From CAJQQY01 sp964352225 (lineage in GTDB: Bacteria > Bacteroidota > Bacteroidia > Chitinophagales > Saprospiraceae): 26,299 nt of DNA. The notes beneath the pieces are model-generated. The model worked only from the letters and a program-made list of their open reading frames with translations, was not told the origin of the DNA and searched no databases. How positions within the stretch are numbered: the stretch's first letter is position 1; the number at the start of each line of letters is the position of its first letter. Positions 5,929 through 14,775 of the stretch are shown piece by piece. A program made the position numbers and the translations under genes. The stretch is from contig CAYGRM010000042.1 of NCBI GenBank assembly GCA_964352225.1, forward strand, positions 1 to 26,299, given 5' to 3'.

Positions 5929-7374
5929 TTATAACTTCAACTTCTTCCCTTCATAAAATTCCACAATCATTTTTTTCAAAATAAATTCATACTTCGCAAG
6001 CACCAATTCAATTTCAGCGCTATCGCGATCATTGAGAATCGTTTTATATTCGAAAGCGTTAATATTTCCAAGGCTTAATTTATTTTTCATGGAAACGATA
6101 GATGCTTCGAGTAAAGTCAATGTCTTTTCAGCAGCTTCTAATTTTTTTGCAGCGGCTTGAACATCTAAAATCGCATTTTGAATATCTGTTCGAAGTTGTT
6201 GCTTGAATTGAATATTTTCCTCTTGCTTTTGGCGGTAGTTGACTTGGGCAATTTCTGCATTTAACTTGGATGATTTTCTATCTAAAATCGGAACATAAAC
6301 ATTTACACCTACTCCGTAACCAAGGTTATCACCGACTTGACTGAGGTACCTCTTATTTTTTAACTCAAATCCACTTTCAATAATTTCAGATGCAGGTACG
6401 TCTATATCAGGCCCAGGAATAGAAACAAAATAAGGAGATATTATCGTATCAAGGAAAGTATTAGAGTCATTAAGTTCCATGATCCCTGAAGAATAATTCG
6501 TCCAAATTCCTCCAAATAAACTCACCAGCGGTTTCTTCTCAGCTAAAGCAATGTCCTTATCTAACTTCAGGCTTTTCAATTCTATCTCTCCTCCGTCCAC
6601 GCTTGGTTGAGTTTTTAAGGCTCTGGCATAAATACTATTAAATGAAAGGTTTTTGATAGACTCATCAGGTTGAGTTATTTTTTTAGGTCGTTCTATTTTG
6701 AGAGATTGCGAAGGATCGAGTTCTAGGATTTGTTTTAATGCCACATAACTTCGATCTAAATAATTTTGACGATCAATGATTTTTTGTTCATCTCGCGCTA
6801 TTTGTATTTCGACATTTCCAAGATCTGCTGGAGATTGAATCCCTGCGTTGACTAAATTTTTAGTTTGCCGCATCCAAGATTCTGTTTGGGATAAATTTTT
6901 CTTTGCATTCGATAATTGTTCTTCAGCCATCAATATGGTTAAGTAAGCTTGCAACACACGCAACGATAAATCTTTTGCTAATTGATCGGCATCAGCTTGA
7001 GCAGACTGAACTGCTAGACTCGATTTTTCAATTCTCTTCTTCGTCTGATTCCCATCATACAAAGTGTAATTACTTTCTAATCGAAAACTATTATAAAGTG
7101 TAGATGCATTTCTAAAATCATTAGTTGTTGGGTCAATCGTTCGTCCTAAGTTTAACCCAATATTGGTAGAAAAACCTAAATCAGGTTGCCTTTCTGCCTC
7201 CGTTCTCTCTAAAATAATTTTATTTTTTTCTACCTCCAAATTGGCATGACGCAATGAGGTAGTATTATTTTGTTGTACATGCTGAATACATTTTTCCAAT
7301 GACCAAGTCCGTTGAGCTGTCAGCACATTTCCAAGAAACAAAATACTTAAAACGGTTAAGGTTATCTTTTGCAT
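5929..7374 (-). CDS. TolC-like outer-membrane efflux/export protein
   Basis: This is a 481-residue protein with a signal peptide (residues 1-20, cleavage at TA-Q). It then has the WSLEKCIQHVQQNN segment typical of Bacteroidota outer-membrane efflux proteins, and two repeats of long amphipathic helices rich in Gln, Lys, Ala and Glu (about 50-220 and 260-470). Between the helices lie beta-strand pieces, for example GFSTNIGLNLGRT and LVSLFGGIWTNYSSG, that build the trimeric barrel. The region at about 295-345 (DSNTFLDTIISP...EIIESGFELKN) looks like a longer extracellular loop. Function: trimeric outer-membrane exit channel for a type I secretion or efflux machine. It is divergent from the C39-peptidase ABC exporter and HlyD adaptor that start at 7949, and together they make a complete three-part exporter. 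Family and partnership are well supported; the cargo is not known. Confidence 0.92.
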   Translation of the reverse strand: MQKITLTVLSILFLGNVLTAQRTWSLEKCIQHVQQNNTTSLRHANLEVEKNKIILERTEAERQPDLGFSTNIGLNLGRTIDPTTNDFRNASTLYNSFRLESNYTLYDGNQTKKRIEKSSLAVQSAQADADQLAKDLSLRVLQAYLTILMAEEQLSNAKKNLSQTESWMRQTKNLVNAGIQSPADLGNVEIQIARDEQKIIDRQNYLDRSYVALKQILELDPSQSLKIERPKKITQPDESIKNLSFNSIYARALKTQPSVDGGEIELKSLKLDKDIALAEKKPLVSLFGGIWTNYSSGIMELNDSNTFLDTIISPYFVSIPGPDIDVPASEIIESGFELKNKRYLSQVGDNLGYGVGVNVYVPILDRKSSKLNAEIAQVNYRQKQEENIQFKQQLRTDIQNAILDVQAAAKKLEAAEKTLTLLEASIVSMKNKLSLGNINAFEYKTILNDRDSAEIELVLAKYEFILKKMIVEFYEGKKLKL

Positions 7375-7948
7375 AAAAAATAGATAAATGAAAAGAATGG
7401 ATAATGAATGAAATTTAATCGTTGAACATTTTACGAATGACGTATTAGATTTTACGTTTTTCCCAATGAACTAAAATTTAGAATAAATTCAATTGATTAT
7501 CTCACATAAAAATATATTACTCAATAATCCGTAGATAGGAGGTTAGATTAGGTTTTCAGGTTTGTCAGAAAGGTTGTTCTTTGTTGATTCGTTTAAATTT
7601 CTTCAAAGCAAAAAAAGCTTAATCATACGACTTTAAAGAAGTTTTGTAAAATTACGTTATTATTTAATGTTTTTGAAAAAATTATGCCACTCTTCATATT
7701 TATCTATTAAAAAAAATCTTTACATAACCCTGACATATTAAAGAAATTCGGTATAATTATTGCTATCAATTATATAGCTTATCATACGGCATAAAGTAAT
7801 TTTGTAATTCGTTGATTATCAAATAATTACGCGAATTAATAAACATTAAAAAAAAGAAAAATTTACCTCTCAACTCCCTGATTTTTTTGTTTTTTTGCAA
7901 AATGAAAAAATCAAGCTGATGAGATCAAAAAATTTCAGCCAAATTTAA
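7375..7948. other. Divergent promoter region of the export cassette
   Basis: These 574 very AT-rich bases separate the TolC-like gene (-) from the ABC exporter (+). A TAATTTTG at 7797-7804 (+) matches the -7 consensus, but without a clear -33 box. I looked on both strands for a short peptide with a double-glycine leader that the C39 exporter could process. I found only a 23-codon frame near 7666 (MFLKKLCHSSY...) and a 26-codon minus-strand frame ending near 7768; neither has a GG or GA site. Nothing else stands out. Confidence 0.6.
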
Positions 7949-10122
7949 ATGCCGATTTCTTTTCCTTTTTACAAACAATTAGATGCGATGGATTGCGGAG
8001 TAGCGTCCTTGCGAATGATAGCTCGCTATCATGGCAGACACTACAATCCGGAATACTTGCGCTCCATATCCTACCCTGATCGGGAAGGTGTCTCGTTGAT
8101 GGATATCAGCGATGCGGCGGAACACATCGGTATGCATTCTTTGGCTGTAAAAGTTCCTTACGATGTCCTGCCCGAGGAAATCCCAGTTCCGTTTGTGGCA
8201 CATTGGCGGCAGCAGCATTTTATCGTCGTTTACAAAATCAAAAAAAATAAAGTTTGGGTAGCAGATCCTGCACATGGAAAAGTGACGATTACCAAAGCCG
8301 AATTCATGGATGGCTGGGCGAGCGATACAGTCGATGGCGAAGATGTTGGAGTAATTTTGATGTTGGAACCTACGCCTAAATTCTACGAACGAGAAGGAGA
8401 AAAATCTAATACTATTAGTTTTGGCTACCTCTTCAAATATTTTAAAAGTTATACTGGACTGATTTGGCAATTAATTATTGGATTGTTGGCAGGTGCATTT
8501 TNNNNNNNNNNCAGTCAGTTGTTGATACAGGAATTGAAAATCAGGATTTGGATTTTATCTATGTGATATTGATTGCACAGTTGGTTTTATATTTTAGTCA
8601 GACGGCGGTGGAATATCTGAGGTCTTGGATTTTGCTTTACATTGGATCAAGGGTCAACATCAACATGATTAGTGATTTTTTATTGAAAATGATGCGACTA
8701 CCGATTCGCTTTTTTGATACTAAACTGATTGGAGATTTATTACAAAGAATTTCTGATAATCGTCGAGTGGAATATTTCTTAACCTCATCAGCTTTGTTTA
8801 CTGCATTTTCTATGGTGACGTTTGTCATTTTCACTTTGATCTTAGCCGTTTACAGTAGATTGATTGTCGCTGTATTTTTGATCGCTACTTTTTTGTATAT
8901 CGGTTGGGTTTTATTCTTTTTGAAAAAACGAAAAGAGTTGGATTATCGACGATTTGATCAAATGGCTGATAATCAAAGTACCCTCATCCAACTGATCAAT
9001 GGAATGCAAGAAATTAAATTGCATAATGCCGAAAAACAAAAACGATGGAAATGGGAACGCATCCAAGCGAAGTTATTTCGAATCAGCATGAGTTATCTGA
9101 AATTGGAACAAATGCAAAGTGTTGGAGCCAATTTCATTAATGAATTAAAAAACATTTTTATTACATTTATTGCTGCTCGTGCGGTGATTCAAGGGGATAT
9201 GACTTTAGGGATGATGATGGCCGTTCAATATATTATTGGTCAGTTGAATGGGCCAATTTCGCAATGGATGAATTTCATAAAATCATATCAAGATGCTGAA
9301 ATTAGTTTGGAACGATTAAATGAAATTCATACGAAAGAAGAGGAAGAAGACTTGGAAGGAAAAATGAATATTCTGCCAGGCAATAAAGATTTGATTTTGG
9401 AAAATGTATTTTTTCAATATGGTGGGCCTAATTCAAATATGATTTTAAAAGATATTAGTTTGACTATTCCACAAGGAAAAAAGGTGGCCATTGTTGGAAC
9501 GAGTGGAAGTGGAAAAACAACTCTGCTGAAATTATTATTGAATTTTTATCAACCAACTCGTGGAAATGTAAAACTAGGTGACACTACCCTATCTAATATC
9601 AGAAATAAAATATGGAGAGAAAAATGTGGCGTAGTGATGCAAGATGGTTATATTTTTTCGGAATCCATTGCTAACAATATTGCCCTCGGAGATGAAGTTA
9701 TCAATAAAAAGAAACTACTCCACGCAGTAAAAGTGGCGAATGCTCAAACCTTTATCGAAGGTTTACCATTAGGTTATAATACTAAAATTGGAGGTGACGG
9801 AATCGGCCTGAGTCAAGGGCAAAAACAAAGATTATTACTCGCAAGAGCAGTTTATAAAAATCCAGAATTTATTTTCCTAGATGAAGCAACCAATGCGTTG
9901 GATGCTTATAATGAAATGATCGTAATGGATAATTTAGAAGAGTTTTTTGAAGGAAGAACTGTTTTAATAGTGGCGCATAGATTGAGTACAGTAAAAAATG
10001 CAGACATGATTATCGTACTAGAAGATGGTGAAATTATCGAACAAGGAACTCATAAAGATTTAACAGAATTAAAAGGAGCTTATTATTATTTAGTGAGAAA
10101 CCAATTAGAACTTGGAGCTTAA
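7949..10122 (+). CDS. C39-peptidase ABC exporter (PCAT), split by an assembly gap
   Basis: This is one gene of about 730 codons that reads as two frames because of the N run at 8502-8511. Residues 1-140 are a C39 cysteine peptidase: Gln10, Cys16 (LDAMDCGVASLRM), His90 (RQQHFIVV) and Asp106 (VADPAHG) form the expected active site, which cuts double-glycine leader peptides. A six-helix exporter domain follows, from about 8430 to 9300. The ATPase domain has Walker A (GTSGSGKTT) at about 9496-9522, the signature LSQGQ at 9808-9822 (Gln in place of the usual first Gly), Walker B plus Glu (FIFLDEAT) at about 9868-9891, and a His switch in VAHRLST. The TAA is 15 bases before the HlyD gene. The protein should cleave and export a peptide through HlyD and TolC-like partners. 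Confidence 0.93.
8502..8511. other. Assembly gap inside the ABC exporter gene
   Basis: Ten N follow codon GCA TTT T.., and the downstream coding frame starts with CAG TCA GTT at 8512 in a different phase. To restore one frame the true missing length must be 2 modulo 3. Relatives as I remember them have about nine residues (hydrophobic, ending in FLT) at this point, which would fit a gap near 26 bases. The apparent frameshift is therefore an artefact and not a mutation. Confidence 0.9.
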
Positions 10123-10137
10123 TACCAAAAAGTAACA

Positions 10138-11436
10138 ATGGAAGAACACGACAGAATAGAACTTAGAAGTGATGATGTCCAAGAGATCATCGGAACTCCG
10201 CCACGTTGGATCGTGCGCTGGGGGACACTTGTGGTTACAGGTGCTGTTTTGGCGATGGTAGCTATGAGTTTCTATGTTCAATATCCTGATAAAGTAAGAG
10301 GCAGAGTAAAGATCACCTCCAAAATTGCTGCGGTTAGAGTTAATGCTCAAAAATCAGATCTGATTTCAAAAATATATGTAGAAGACGGTGATAAAGTTCA
10401 GGCAGGAGATCTGTTAGTAATCATGCAAAATGCTGCAAATTTTGAAGATGTCGAAGAACTAGAAGAATTTACCAAAGATTTGAATGATGCTGACCAATTT
10501 GAATTATTGGAATTCCTCTCTTCGGATTTTAAACAATTAGAAATTGGAACATTGCAACCTTTATATGCTGAGGTGCAAACAAACTTTGAGAAATTTCAAT
10601 TTTACGAACAAAACAAAGCAGCAGCTAAAGAGATCACTCAAGTTAAAAGACAAATTCAAAATATTAACTCTGGTATCCGAATTCAAAATCGACAACTGAA
10701 AGATGCTAAAGCAACTGAGAGGTTAGAACAAAATAAATACGAACGTTTTAGAACGTTAAAAAACCAAAACAGTCTTGCGGAACAAGACTTAGAAGATCAA
10801 GAAAAAATTTGGATAGCAGCCAAAACTAGAGTTAAAGAAATTGAAGATGAAATCAATTCTCGCCTACTTCAAATTTCTGGGCTCAATAAAAGTATCGTTG
10901 ATGTCGAAAGTACAGATAGTGAAACCAACAACCAAAACTATATCAATCTTCGAAATAGCATCAACAATCTCATCGGAGCAATCGACAGATGGAATGAGGA
11001 AAACCTCCTGATTGCAGCGATGGATGGAAAAATTTCTATGGTTCAAAACTGGAGTGAGAAACAATATATCGAACAAGGAAAAGAAATCATGGCAATCCTT
11101 CCCGAAAATATGGCGGATAATTATTTCACTCAACTTTTTATTCCCATCCAAGGTTCTGGAAAAATAGAAGTCGGGCAACGTGTCTTATTGAAATTAGATA
11201 ATTATCCTTATCGAGAATTTGGACAACTGGACGGCGAAGTAATTGAACTGCCTGGACTTCCCCGAGAAGAAGGTCTACCTGTCAAAATTAAATTAACGAA
11301 TGGTCTAGTCACTCGAAGTCAGAGAGTTTTAAAAATGGAACAAGAAATGCGTGGTAATGGTGAAATCATTACTGAAAATCGGAGTGTCTTTGTTCGTATT
11401 TTTGAAAACGTAATAAAACCTCTTTTTCAAGAATAA
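10138..11436 (+). CDS. HlyD-family membrane fusion protein (type I export adaptor)
   Basis: This is a 432-residue adaptor. A short cytoplasmic N terminus (MEEHDRIELRSDDVQEII) precedes a membrane helix at about 28-48. A lipoyl-type half-domain follows at about 65-105 (VRVNAQKSDLISKIYVEDGD, then VQAGDLLVIM). Residues about 150-285 are long coiled-coil helices, followed by the second lipoyl half (NEENLLIAAMDGKISMVQNW) at about 282-305 and a beta-barrel part to about 390 (GQRVLLKLDNYPYREFGQLDGEVIELPGLP). It links the inner-membrane ABC exporter with the TolC-like channel across the periplasm. It starts 15 bases after the exporter stop and is clearly in the same operon. The length is usual for adaptors paired with C39 exporters in Bacteroidota. 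No truncation is seen. Confidence 0.92.
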   Translation: MEEHDRIELRSDDVQEIIGTPPRWIVRWGTLVVTGAVLAMVAMSFYVQYPDKVRGRVKITSKIAAVRVNAQKSDLISKIYVEDGDKVQAGDLLVIMQNAANFEDVEELEEFTKDLNDADQFELLEFLSSDFKQLEIGTLQPLYAEVQTNFEKFQFYEQNKAAAKEITQVKRQIQNINSGIRIQNRQLKDAKATERLEQNKYERFRTLKNQNSLAEQDLEDQEKIWIAAKTRVKEIEDEINSRLLQISGLNKSIVDVESTDSETNNQNYINLRNSINNLIGAIDRWNEENLLIAAMDGKISMVQNWSEKQYIEQGKEIMAILPENMADNYFTQLFIPIQGSGKIEVGQRVLLKLDNYPYREFGQLDGEVIELPGLPREEGLPVKIKLTNGLVTRSQRVLKMEQEMRGNGEIITENRSVFVRIFENVIKPLFQE

Positions 11437-11487
11437 ATCCAATCACAACTTATCATTAATATTTCTTTTCTTTGAGAAAAAAATATT

Positions 11488-13149
11488 ATGAAAAATCCAT
11501 TACTCTTTTTTTTACTCTTAATTTTTAGCGGAAGTATTTTTATGGTTAGTTGTCAATCTGATTCACCTACAGCTTCTACTTATTCACCTGCCGATGCGAT
11601 CGACACCACGGACATCGAATACTTTTTAGCAGAGCTTTCTTCTGACAAATTCCTCGGTCGAAAACCTTGTTCCCCTGGCGAAAAAATCACCATTGAATTT
11701 ATCAAAAATGAATTTCAAAAAATGGGACTCGAACCTGGAAATGGTGATAGCTATTTTCAAAAAGTTCCATTGGTTGACATCACCGCAGCACCTTCTGAAG
11801 GAATGTTTATCACCGGAGGAAAGGAAGATTTAAAATTTGAATACAAAAAAGATATGATGACTTTCACCCAACAAGTCAAAGAAAAAATCGATGTCAATAA
11901 TTCGGAATTAGTCTTTTGCGGATTTGGAATTGTTGCTCCTGAATATGGTTGGAACGATTATGATGGAATAGATATGGAAGGAAAAACGGCTGTAATCTTT
12001 GTTAATGACCCAGGTTATTATTCAGAGGATTCCACTTTTTTCAAAGGCAAGACGATGACTTATTATGGTCGTTGGGATTATAAATTTGAAGAGGCTGCTC
12101 GACAAAATGCAGATGGAGTAATTTTGATTCATGAAACTGGAGCAGCTGGTTATCCTTGGTTTGTGGTTTCTAATTCTTGGTCAGGCGGTCAGTTGTCTTT
12201 GCAATCGGCTGATGACAATGCCTCAAGATGTGCGGTGGAAAGTTGGATTACTTTTGACGCAGCAAAACGACTCTTCCTCAATTCAAAAATTGAGGCAAAA
12301 GACTTATTGCAAAAGGCCAGTCAAAAAGGTTTCAAACCAATGCCTTTAGGCATGACGATGAGCACTTCGATCAAAAATTCCTTTGTAAGAAATAATTCTA
12401 ACAATGTAATTGCAAAGATAACAGGTTCCGAAACACCCGATGAATATATCATTTACACCGCTCATTGGGATCATCTTGGAGTCGGTCAAGTCGTGAATGG
12501 AGATTCAATTTACAATGGCGCTTTGGATAATGCGAGTGGTTCTGCCAGCATGTTGTCGATTGCCAAAGCATATGCTGAAATGAAGGAAAAACCAAAACGT
12601 ACCGTTATTTTTCTTTCCGTAACGGCTGAAGAACAAGGACTTCTAGGATCGCTTTGGTATTCTCAAAACCCAATTTATCCGATCAAAAATACCGTCGCTA
12701 ATATTAATATGGATGGCGCTGCAATCATTGGAAGAATGAAAGATTTAACAATTACGGGTTACGGACATTCAGAGATGGATGATATTGCAGCTGAAGAGGC
12801 AAAGAAACAAGACAGATATATTTTACCTGACCAAGAACCTGAGAAGGGATATTTTTTCCGCTCTGATCATTTCTGTTTTGCTAAAGTTGGAGTGCCTGCA
12901 CTTTACGCAAAAGGTAGCTATGATCATCGTGCAAAAGGAAAGGAATATGCCATGTCCAAACGAACAGAATTTACTACTACAAACTATCATCAACCCTCTG
13001 ATCAATATGCTGGAGATTGGGATTTGAGTGGTGCGGTGGAAGATGCACAGCTATTTTTTAATGTAGGTCTTCGACTGGCGAATGAAAAATTATATCCACA
13101 ATGGAAGGAAGGATCGGAATTTAAAAGTGCGAGAGAGTTGAAGGATTAA
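11488..13149 (+). CDS. M28 zinc aminopeptidase-like lipoprotein with PA domain
   Basis: This is a 553-residue lipoprotein: the signal peptide ends in lipobox MVSC (Cys22). Residues about 130-230 carry a protease-associated (PA) region, including VFCGFGIVAPEYGWNDYDGIDMEGKTAVI. The M28 peptidase domain follows at about 300-540 with all expected residues: His326 and catalytic Asp328 (AHWDHLG), Asp347 (GALDNASGS), catalytic Glu381 and ligand Glu382 (TAEEQG), Asp409 (NMDGAA) and His461 (RSDHFCF). This is the two-zinc site of M28 aminopeptidases or carboxypeptidases, so the protein most likely removes amino acids from peptides in the periplasm or at the cell surface. It starts 51 bases after the HlyD gene, so read-through from the export operon is possible but a separate promoter cannot be excluded. 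Palindromic repeat copy B follows its stop. Confidence 0.93.
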   Translation: MKNPLLFFLLLIFSGSIFMVSCQSDSPTASTYSPADAIDTTDIEYFLAELSSDKFLGRKPCSPGEKITIEFIKNEFQKMGLEPGNGDSYFQKVPLVDITAAPSEGMFITGGKEDLKFEYKKDMMTFTQQVKEKIDVNNSELVFCGFGIVAPEYGWNDYDGIDMEGKTAVIFVNDPGYYSEDSTFFKGKTMTYYGRWDYKFEEAARQNADGVILIHETGAAGYPWFVVSNSWSGGQLSLQSADDNASRCAVESWITFDAAKRLFLNSKIEAKDLLQKASQKGFKPMPLGMTMSTSIKNSFVRNNSNNVIAKITGSETPDEYIIYTAHWDHLGVGQVVNGDSIYNGALDNASGSASMLSIAKAYAEMKEKPKRTVIFLSVTAEEQGLLGSLWYSQNPIYPIKNTVANINMDGAAIIGRMKDLTITGYGHSEMDDIAAEEAKKQDRYILPDQEPEKGYFFRSDHFCFAKVGVPALYAKGSYDHRAKGKEYAMSKRTEFTTTNYHQPSDQYAGDWDLSGAVEDAQLFFNVGLRLANEKLYPQWKEGSEFKSARELKD

Positions 13150-13151
13150 TT

Positions 13152-13267
13152 TTTTTGAATATCGATTTAAGAACAAGGATTTATGATTTGAGAAGTTTGA
13201 CGATGATGAACTACATTTTGCTATGAGAAACTTCTCAAATCATAAATCCTTGTCCGATATTCAAAAA
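13152..13267. repeat. Palindromic repeat, copy B, between convergent genes
   Basis: The left arm (13152-13198) and right arm (13228-13267) are complementary over TTTTTGAATATCG and over a 26-base block that begins ACAAGGATTTAT and ends GAGAAGTTT, separated by a seven-base length difference; the loop is 29 bases. The element exactly fills the space between the stops of the M28 gene (+) and the desaturase (-), so it can serve as a two-way terminator. It shares 42 of 44 bases with 5803-5846. Confidence 0.85.
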
Positions 13268-13269
13268 TT

Positions 13270-14373
13270 TTAAGCACCAGACTGAACCTGCATTTTCCCT
13301 TGTCCCAACATCTTCAAAACTCGCATATGCGAAACCACCGCTTCATTCACTTTCGAAAATTCGTAATATGGCAAATTAAATTCCTTCGCTGCATTTTTTA
13401 CAATCTCCGAAATTTTTTCATAATGAATATGAGAAATGGTAGGAAACAAATGATGCTCAATTTGAAAATTCAACCCTCCCACCAAAAAGGTGACGAGTTT
13501 ATTTTTTGTAGCAAAATTGGCGGTCGATCTCAATTGATGAATAGCCCAAGTATTATTCATTTTTCCATCATGAGGTATATCTGTATGTTCTGGTCCTTCC
13601 ACCAAATGTGCCAACTGAAAAACAAACGTAATCAACAATCCAGAAACAGCATGCAATAAGATAAATCCTAAAATCACTACCCACCAAGTCACACCAAGTA
13701 ACATTGGTAGCACTAGCATATAGAAATAATAAAACAGCTTGGAAGAAATCATAATAATCGTTTCTCGAGTTGGATTAAAACCACATCGTTCGGTCATTCC
13801 AGATTTATTATAATTGACTAGTTGTTTAAAATCTTTTTGGACTACCCAACTTAATGTTGCCAAAGAATATAATAATGGCGCATACCAATGTTGAAATTTA
13901 TGATACCATTTCAACTTACCTTCTGGCGACAATCTCAAAAATGGTTTGTCATCAATATCCTCATCTAACTCATATATATTAGTGTAAGAGTGATGTAGCA
14001 CATTATGCTGAATTTTCCAAGTGAAGGAACTTGCACCAATCATATTCATGGTATATTCCATCAAAGTATTCACCCATTTCACTTTTGAATAAGAGCCATG
14101 GTTGGCGTCATGCATCACACAAAGTCCAATTCCTGAATTACCTAATCCCATCAATAAATAGCAAACCAATGCTCCCCAAATAGGCAACACTTGAGCTAAT
14201 ATTAATGCGAAAGGAATAAAGTAAAATGAGAAAACAACAAAGGTTTTTAAATACAATAAACCATTTCCGGTTTTCTTAATTTTATTTTTTTCAAAGTATT
14301 CGTTGACTCGTTTTCGGATGGTTGGAAAAAAATTATGGGGATCTTTTCTAGCGAATTTAACAGTAGGAATCAT
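13270..14373 (-). CDS. Membrane fatty-acid (acyl-CoA/acyl-lipid) desaturase
   Basis: This is a 367-residue integral membrane di-iron desaturase. The three histidine clusters are complete: HDANH at 88-92, HNVLHH at 123-128, and QIEHH at 304-308, with a further histidine-rich stretch HLVEGPEHTD at 256-265. Glutamine as the first residue of the third box is the mark of 'front-end' and related desaturases (delta-5/6-like, linoleoyl-CoA desaturase-like). A cytochrome b5 domain is absent, so electrons must come from a separate donor. Membrane helices lie at about 43-80 and 215-250. It introduces a double bond into membrane fatty acids, relevant to membrane fluidity; position specificity cannot be read. 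The gene is monocistronic, divergent from rtcB, and convergent with the M28 gene across the palindromic repeat. Confidence 0.93.
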   Translation of the reverse strand: MIPTVKFARKDPHNFFPTIRKRVNEYFEKNKIKKTGNGLLYLKTFVVFSFYFIPFALILAQVLPIWGALVCYLLMGLGNSGIGLCVMHDANHGSYSKVKWVNTLMEYTMNMIGASSFTWKIQHNVLHHSYTNIYELDEDIDDKPFLRLSPEGKLKWYHKFQHWYAPLLYSLATLSWVVQKDFKQLVNYNKSGMTERCGFNPTRETIIMISSKLFYYFYMLVLPMLLGVTWWVVILGFILLHAVSGLLITFVFQLAHLVEGPEHTDIPHDGKMNNTWAIHQLRSTANFATKNKLVTFLVGGLNFQIEHHLFPTISHIHYEKISEIVKNAAKEFNLPYYEFSKVNEAVVSHMRVLKMLGQGKMQVQSGA

Positions 14374-14775
14374 TAGTTGATTATTGAAAAAATTTGTAAA
14401 ATATAGTTAGGTGCTTTTTGGGTTTGTTTAGTTAACAAGTCTTAATTAACGATTTTAAATGGGTTAAATTTCATTTATCAACGATGATAAAAATCATGGA
14501 AAATCTTTTTTTAACGAAGACTAACTATTTTGATAATGTTAGACAATCGAAAACCTTTATAATAAAATCATTAACTTGATTCATTCATGTTTAACAAAGA
14601 AAAGCAAAAACTGACAGTATTTAGTAGTTTCTAAGTAAAATCTAAGTCAAAATCTATTTCCTTTTTCCAGATTTTTATATAAAAAAGAGTCATTCCAAAA
14701 CTTAACTATGGAACTTTCCAGTAGTTTCTTTTGTATTTTCCCTTGTAAATTTTAACATTAAATAAAATATAAATT
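14374..14775. other. Divergent intergenic region, desaturase/rtcB
   Basis: These 402 AT-rich bases separate two divergent genes and must contain both promoters. I find no exact TAnnTTTG box with a properly spaced TTG on either strand, no coding frame, and no strong hairpin. TAAATTTT just before the rtcB start region is a seven-of-eight match to the -7 box. Nothing else can be supported. Confidence 0.5.

Noticed and set aside
7375..7948. A hidden double-glycine leader peptide between the TolC-like gene and the exporter
   Set aside because: Short frames on both strands were read; none has a GG/GA site or enough length.
7979..8470. 163-codon minus-strand frame opposite the C39 peptidase domain
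   Set aside because: It is the complement of a clearly conserved C39 domain with an intact active site; composition is unlike a protein and no motif is present.
8464..8511. Plus-strand start at 8464 for the second half of the exporter
   Set aside because: The codons before the gap are the exporter's own sequence read out of frame; the real coding frame there is that of 7949.
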